NCBI RefSeq assembly: GCF_902464545.1
Contig: NZ_CABQJR010000009.1
Span: forward strand, 1 to 64,000
Length of the DNA stretch: 64,000 nt
Reading direction: 5' to 3'
Source: an uncultured Senegalimassilia sp.
GTDB taxonomy: Bacteria; Actinomycetota; Coriobacteriia; Coriobacteriales; Eggerthellaceae
Shown here: in pieces, positions 60,851-64,000 of the stretch
Layout: each line of letters opens with the position of its first letter
Position numbering within the stretch: position 1 is the first letter of the stretch
Notes under the pieces: generated by a model
What the model was told of the DNA's origin: nothing
Databases searched by the model: none
The model's input: the letters and a program-made list of their open reading frames with translations, nothing else
Position numbers and translations under genes: made by a program

Positions 60851-61669
60851 CTACATGACATACAGCGCAATCGCCAGGAATTGCAGCACGCTTCCCGCCA
60901 CAACCCACAAATGGAATATGGAATGCATGTACGGAATCTTCTTCAACACGTAGAAGATGCATCCGACCGAGTAGCAAAGACCACCTGCGACCAGCAGCCA
61001 CAAGCCTGCAGCAGGGATGGCCTGGATAAGCGCCGGCAGGAACCCCACGATAGACCAGCCCAGCGCAAGATAAAGCACCGCGGAAATCCAGCGCGGGCGA
61101 AAAACCCAGAACGCCTCGCAGGCAACGCCTATCACGGCGAGCACCCACACGAACGCGCATAGCACGATACCGTTCGAATCGGCAAGCGAGATCAAGCAGA
61201 ACGGCGTGTACGATCCGGCGATGAACAGGTAGATGCAGCTATGGTCCAACACCTTGAACACGCGTTTTGCCTTGTCGACGGCCAGCGCGTGATACAGCGT
61301 GGACATGGTGTATTCGAGCAGCATGGTAAGCGTGTACACCAGCGCGGCGAACAGCAGGATGCCGCCGCCGTGGCTTACCGCCTTCACCACAAGGATGGGG
61401 ATGGCGGCAATGGCCAGAAGCGCGCCGATGCCGTGCGAGATGGAGTTGGCAATCTCCTCGCCCAGCGTGTATTCGCGCACGTTATGCTTCCTGTTCGCCT
61501 CGTTCGCCGAGGTTTGCGCAGGCTCATTGCGATGCGCTCGGGCCTCGCGCAGGTCGCGCGGCTTGAACTGGGACGGCGTCCAGGCATGGGGAGTAGCAGG
61601 CGCTGCGGGGGTTTCACCGGCGCCGGAAGGCATATCAGACGATGCGGGGTATGTCGTTTCAGTATCCAT
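60851..61669 (-). CDS. Hemolysin III/PAQR-family membrane protein
   Basis: 272 aa. After a long hydrophilic N-terminus (about 65 residues) there are seven membrane helices with the conserved NSISHGIGALLAI, YHALAVDKAKRVFKVLDHSCIY and SIFHLWVVAGSVLQF motifs (His/Asp/Ser metal-site residues). The ATG at 61669 has no Shine-Dalgarno; TGGTATAAC (61686-61678) lies 8 nt upstream, so the mRNA is probably leaderless. An in-frame GTG at 61675 is a less likely start. Confidence 0.92.
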   Translation of the reverse strand: MDTETTYPASSDMPSGAGETPAAPATPHAWTPSQFKPRDLREARAHRNEPAQTSANEANRKHNVREYTLGEEIANSISHGIGALLAIAAIPILVVKAVSHGGGILLFAALVYTLTMLLEYTMSTLYHALAVDKAKRVFKVLDHSCIYLFIAGSYTPFCLISLADSNGIVLCAFVWVLAVIGVACEAFWVFRPRWISAVLYLALGWSIVGFLPALIQAIPAAGLWLLVAGGLCYSVGCIFYVLKKIPYMHSIFHLWVVAGSVLQFLAIALYVM

Positions 61670-61677
61670 AGGCACCA

Positions 61678-61686
61678 GTTATACCA
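61678..61686 (-). promoter_or_regulatory. Extended -10 promoter of the hemolysin III gene
   Basis: Minus-strand TGGTATAAC followed by 8 nt and the start codon. Confidence 0.5.
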
Positions 61687-61832
61687 CACGCACAGCATAA
61701 CGGCTCCCGTATGCTACGCGCCCGTAGCGAAGCGGCTGCGCAACGGAAGCCAGCGTCTTGCAAACGGCGTTATACTTGGAAATGGAACACCTGGCGCCAC
61801 GCGCCGCAGGACCTCGATATCAAGGAGCGCAC

Positions 61833-62276
61833 ATGCAGTACGACGAGCTGAAAGAGCACATCAAGCAAGCCATGAAGGCACACGATAAAGTACGCCTTTC
61901 CATCCTTCGCCAAGTACACGGCGAGATCAAGAACATCGAGGTGAATGAGCGCCGCGACATCACCGAGCAAGACGTCGACGATATGACGAAACGCGTCATC
62001 AAGCAAACCAAGGAGACGCTGGAGGGATCCATCAAGGCCGGCAACAACCAGGAGCGCACCAACATGCTCACGGCCCAGGTGAAGATGCTCGAAGAGCTGC
62101 TTCCCCAGCAGCTGGCCGGCGAGCAGCTTTCCGCGCTCATCGATGCCGTGCTGTCCGAGACGGGCGCGACCACGAAGAAGGAGATGGGGCGCGTCATGGG
62201 CGAGCTCACCAAGCGCACCGGCGGCAACTTCGACAAGGCCGCTGCCGCGAAGGAGCTGCAAGGCAAGCTTGCCTAA
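61833..62276 (+). CDS. GatB/YqeY-domain protein
   Basis: 147-aa YqeY-like protein with the helical tail domain found in GatB. The segments are MQYDELKEHIKQAMKAHDKVRLSILRQ, ELLPQQLAGEQL and MGRVMGELTKRTGGNFDKA. YqeY proteins may assist tRNA amidation; the function is not established. The ATG at 61833 has AAGGAG 5 nt upstream; TATACT at 61771-61776 is a possible -10. Confidence 0.93.
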   Translation: MQYDELKEHIKQAMKAHDKVRLSILRQVHGEIKNIEVNERRDITEQDVDDMTKRVIKQTKETLEGSIKAGNNQERTNMLTAQVKMLEELLPQQLAGEQLSALIDAVLSETGATTKKEMGRVMGELTKRTGGNFDKAAAAKELQGKLA

Positions 62277-62332
62277 CGAAGCACCGGTAGGCGAATAGGG
62301 AAAACGCCGCTTGCAGCGCAGGCGGCGAAAGC

Positions 62333-62371
62333 GAACGGGGTCGAAGGCGCGCATCACCTTCGACCCCGTTC
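62333..62371. repeat. 15-bp hairpin downstream of the YqeY gene with a third repeat copy
   Basis: GAACGGGGTCGAAGG (62333-62347) pairs perfectly with 62357-62371. A further CTTCGACCCCGTTC copy lies at 62383-62396, so two alternative pairings with the first arm exist. No T-tract follows. Confidence 0.6.
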
Positions 62372-62400
62372 ACGTATGGTAGCTTCGACCCCGTTCCGCA

Positions 62401-62667
62401 TCGGGGCTTCGCAACGCTCGATCGCCTTCCGCGGCCACGTCAGCCACGCCAACTCCGTATCACGGTTTAGGGGCGGCCGCCTTCTCGACAGCAGCCTTGA
62501 TTAAAACACTTGGCGGCCTTCTACAGCCACCCCAGCCCAGCATCACGGCTTAGGAGCGCTCGATCGCCTTCGCGGCGACCCCCGCCCCGCAGCAGCCCTG
62601 CGCTCGAAATGCTCTCGGCGGCCCTCTCGGGCGCAACCGGAGCCGAATGCCTTACTCGAAATGCTCG
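62401..62667. repeat. Degenerate direct repeats in a non-coding stretch
   Basis: CGCTCGATCGCCTTC occurs at 62415-62429 and 62557-62571. ATCACGG-TTTAGG-type units lie at 62459-62476 and 62541-62558. GGCGGCC-rich units are at 62472 and 62512. CTCGAAATGCTC occurs at 62603-62614 and again at the end of the aldo/keto reductase gene (62656-62667). No coding frame is convincing. Confidence 0.55.
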
Positions 62668-63779
62668 GCTGCTTCCTCAAGCTGCTCGATGATGTCGATG
62701 CTCTGCGGGCACATAGCCTCGCATGCGCCGCATTGGATGCAGTCGCTCGCACGGCCCGGCGCCGCCTGCCAGCTATATTGCTGCTTGGCGAACTCGGTGT
62801 TCTCCGTTTGAACCTCCAGATTCAGCAGGTTCATAATCTCGGGGATGGCAACCTGCTGCGGGCAATCTTTCACGCAGTAACGGCAATTGGTGCACGGCAC
62901 CGTGGGCACGGAAGCCAGCACCTCGCACGCCGCATCCAGCGCCCTCTGCTCCTCTGGGGAGAACCCGCCGCCGTGTTCATGCCATTCGGCGATGTTCTGC
63001 CTCATCTGATCGGGCGTTGACATACCAGAAAGCACCGTGAGCACGCCGGGCTGGTTGTAGCAGAAGCGATACGCCCACGACGCCTGGCTCAAATCCGGGC
63101 GCGCCTCCAGCAGCGGCGCCGCAACAGCTGCTGGCAAATCGGCCAAACGTCCGCCACGTGCGGGCTCCATGATCACCACCGGCTTACCGTGCTTGCGGGC
63201 AACCTCCATATTGCGGCGCGATTGCACCACGGGGCTTTCCCAGTCCAGATAGTTCACCTGCAACTGGATGAAATCTACCTCGGGATGCTCGTTGAGCAGC
63301 TGATCGAGCGTTTCCGCACCATCGTGCATGCTGAAGCCCACGTTGCGGATCTTACCGGCGGCCTTCATCTCTTGCGCCCATTCCCACATACCGAAGTCGT
63401 CGAACTTCTTCGTGCGTTCACCGCCCACGTTGTGCAGCAGGTAATAGTCCACATAGTCGGTGCCCAACCGCTCAAGGGACGTATCCAGGCACGCCTTGGC
63501 GGTTTCGGCATCGGGCAACGCCCAAGCAAGGCACTTCGTGGCGATGGTGAAGCTCTCCCGCGGATAGCGCTCAACCAGCGCCTCGCGCAACGCCACCTCG
63601 GAATGCCCGTTATGGTAAACGAACGCGGTATCGAAATACGTGCCGCCGGCGTCCATGAACAGATCGACCATCTCCTTGACCTGGTCGATGTCGATGGCGG
63701 TGACGTCCTTGGGGTCGGTCAGCGGAAAGCGCATGCAGCCAAAGCCGAGCTTCGGCACGGTAGTGTTGTTTGCGATCAT
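62652..63779 (-). CDS. Aldo/keto reductase with C-terminal [4Fe-4S] ferredoxin domain
   Basis: 375 aa. An NADPH-dependent TIM-barrel oxidoreductase domain (about 1-270, GFGCMRFPLTD, GTYFDTAFVYHNGHSE, DYYLLHNVG) is followed by two CxxCxxxCP motifs (CTNCRYCVKDCPQ and CIQCGACEAMCPQ) for two clusters. This fusion is common in anaerobes; the substrate is unknown. The ATG at 63779 has GAGGAG 7 nt upstream. Confidence 0.94.
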   Translation of the reverse strand: MIANNTTVPKLGFGCMRFPLTDPKDVTAIDIDQVKEMVDLFMDAGGTYFDTAFVYHNGHSEVALREALVERYPRESFTIATKCLAWALPDAETAKACLDTSLERLGTDYVDYYLLHNVGGERTKKFDDFGMWEWAQEMKAAGKIRNVGFSMHDGAETLDQLLNEHPEVDFIQLQVNYLDWESPVVQSRRNMEVARKHGKPVVIMEPARGGRLADLPAAVAAPLLEARPDLSQASWAYRFCYNQPGVLTVLSGMSTPDQMRQNIAEWHEHGGGFSPEEQRALDAACEVLASVPTVPCTNCRYCVKDCPQQVAIPEIMNLLNLEVQTENTEFAKQQYSWQAAPGRASDCIQCGACEAMCPQSIDIIEQLEEAAEHFE

Positions 63780-63962
63780 CGAATGCTCCTCTCGTTGCAT
63801 TCGATGGTAAAGGCTAGAGCGCACTTCAGGTCAAGGGCGGTTTCAAACGATGACGAAAACCATCGCCCGCGCAAACAACTGCCTGCTGCGAGCCGCAACC
63901 CGAGCACCACCGACCGCAGCGCAATCGCCGCAGCCGCGGCAAGACCACCGCACCTCCGAAGG

Positions 63963-64000
63963 CTACTTGTCGCGCACCTCGTCCTCATCCCACACCAACG
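63963..64000 (-). CDS. C-terminal fragment of a gene continuing beyond the window
   Basis: The minus strand ends in LVWDEDEVRDK and a TAG stop at 63965-63963, with codon use like a real acidic tail. Only eleven codons are visible, so the product cannot be named. Confidence 0.35.
   Translation of the reverse strand, partial: LVWDEDEVRDK

Noticed and set aside
1..64000. CRISPR arrays, insertion sequences, prophage or integrase genes
   Set aside because: No regularly spaced repeats, transposase or integrase motifs were seen, so the proposed cassette at 47.7-52.2 kb has no visible mobility enzyme.

Overview
The window is about 60% GC, with nearly all of it coding. It reads as chromosome of a gut-type Coriobacteriia, probably Eggerthellaceae (Eggerthella, Gordonibacter, Adlercreutzia or Slackia-like). 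This is an inference from three things: a Tat-dependent DMSO-reductase-like operon next to a 12-TM LuxR regulator, the isoprenoid/translation gene order at the left, and frequent GTG/TTG and leaderless starts. No CRISPR array, insertion sequence, prophage or rRNA gene is visible.

Layout. 1-12 kb: a LysR regulator, then a minus-strand housekeeping block (pyrH-frr / uppS-cdsA-dxr / rseP / ispG-proS, separated by terminators) and a TcyP-type cystine symporter. 12-16 kb: an HtrA protease, a free-standing prolyl-tRNA deacylase and a zinc-type macrodomain. 15.6-19.4 kb: an ECF importer (S, A, A', T) behind a T-box leader that I read as tryptophan-responsive. 19.8-21.7 kb: an EmrB/QacA-type drug exporter carrying a C-terminal CBS pair. 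21.9-29.8 kb: a dmsA-dmsB-dmsC-torD-dmsC2 respiratory operon and its divergent LuxR membrane regulator. 29.8-41 kb: a SanA-like protein, leuS, eno, an isolated ecfT, the rplQ-rpoA-rpsD-rpsK-rpsM-rpmJ-infA block, two tRNA genes and a second LysR regulator. 41-47.7 kb: an IMP dehydrogenase of the Tritrichomonas foetus type, a sodium:neurotransmitter-type symporter and a giant MacB-like ABC protein.

47.7-52.2 kb is the most accessory-looking segment. It holds a beta-lactamase-fold lipoprotein whose general-base Glu is replaced, and three membrane proteins carrying zinc ribbons. A 48-nt imperfect direct repeat (41/48) lies at each edge. 52.3-64 kb: an M18 aminopeptidase, purB, a MOSC protein, two TrkA-type NAD-binding proteins, a secreted lysozyme-like protein, CorC/PspC/hemolysin III envelope proteins, a YqeY-like protein, a repeat-rich non-coding stretch and a ferredoxin-domain aldo/keto reductase.

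How the genes connect. Translation quality control recurs (ProRS with its own editing domain plus a separate PrdX). So does electron transfer through Mo/Fe-S proteins, and amino-acid import (TcyP, T-box ECF, NSS symporter). Several minus-strand promoters share an extended -10 (TGnTAnnnT). At least four genes (ispG, ecfT, the SanA-like gene, hemolysin III) appear to start within 6-9 nt of the -10 box, which suggests leaderless mRNAs.
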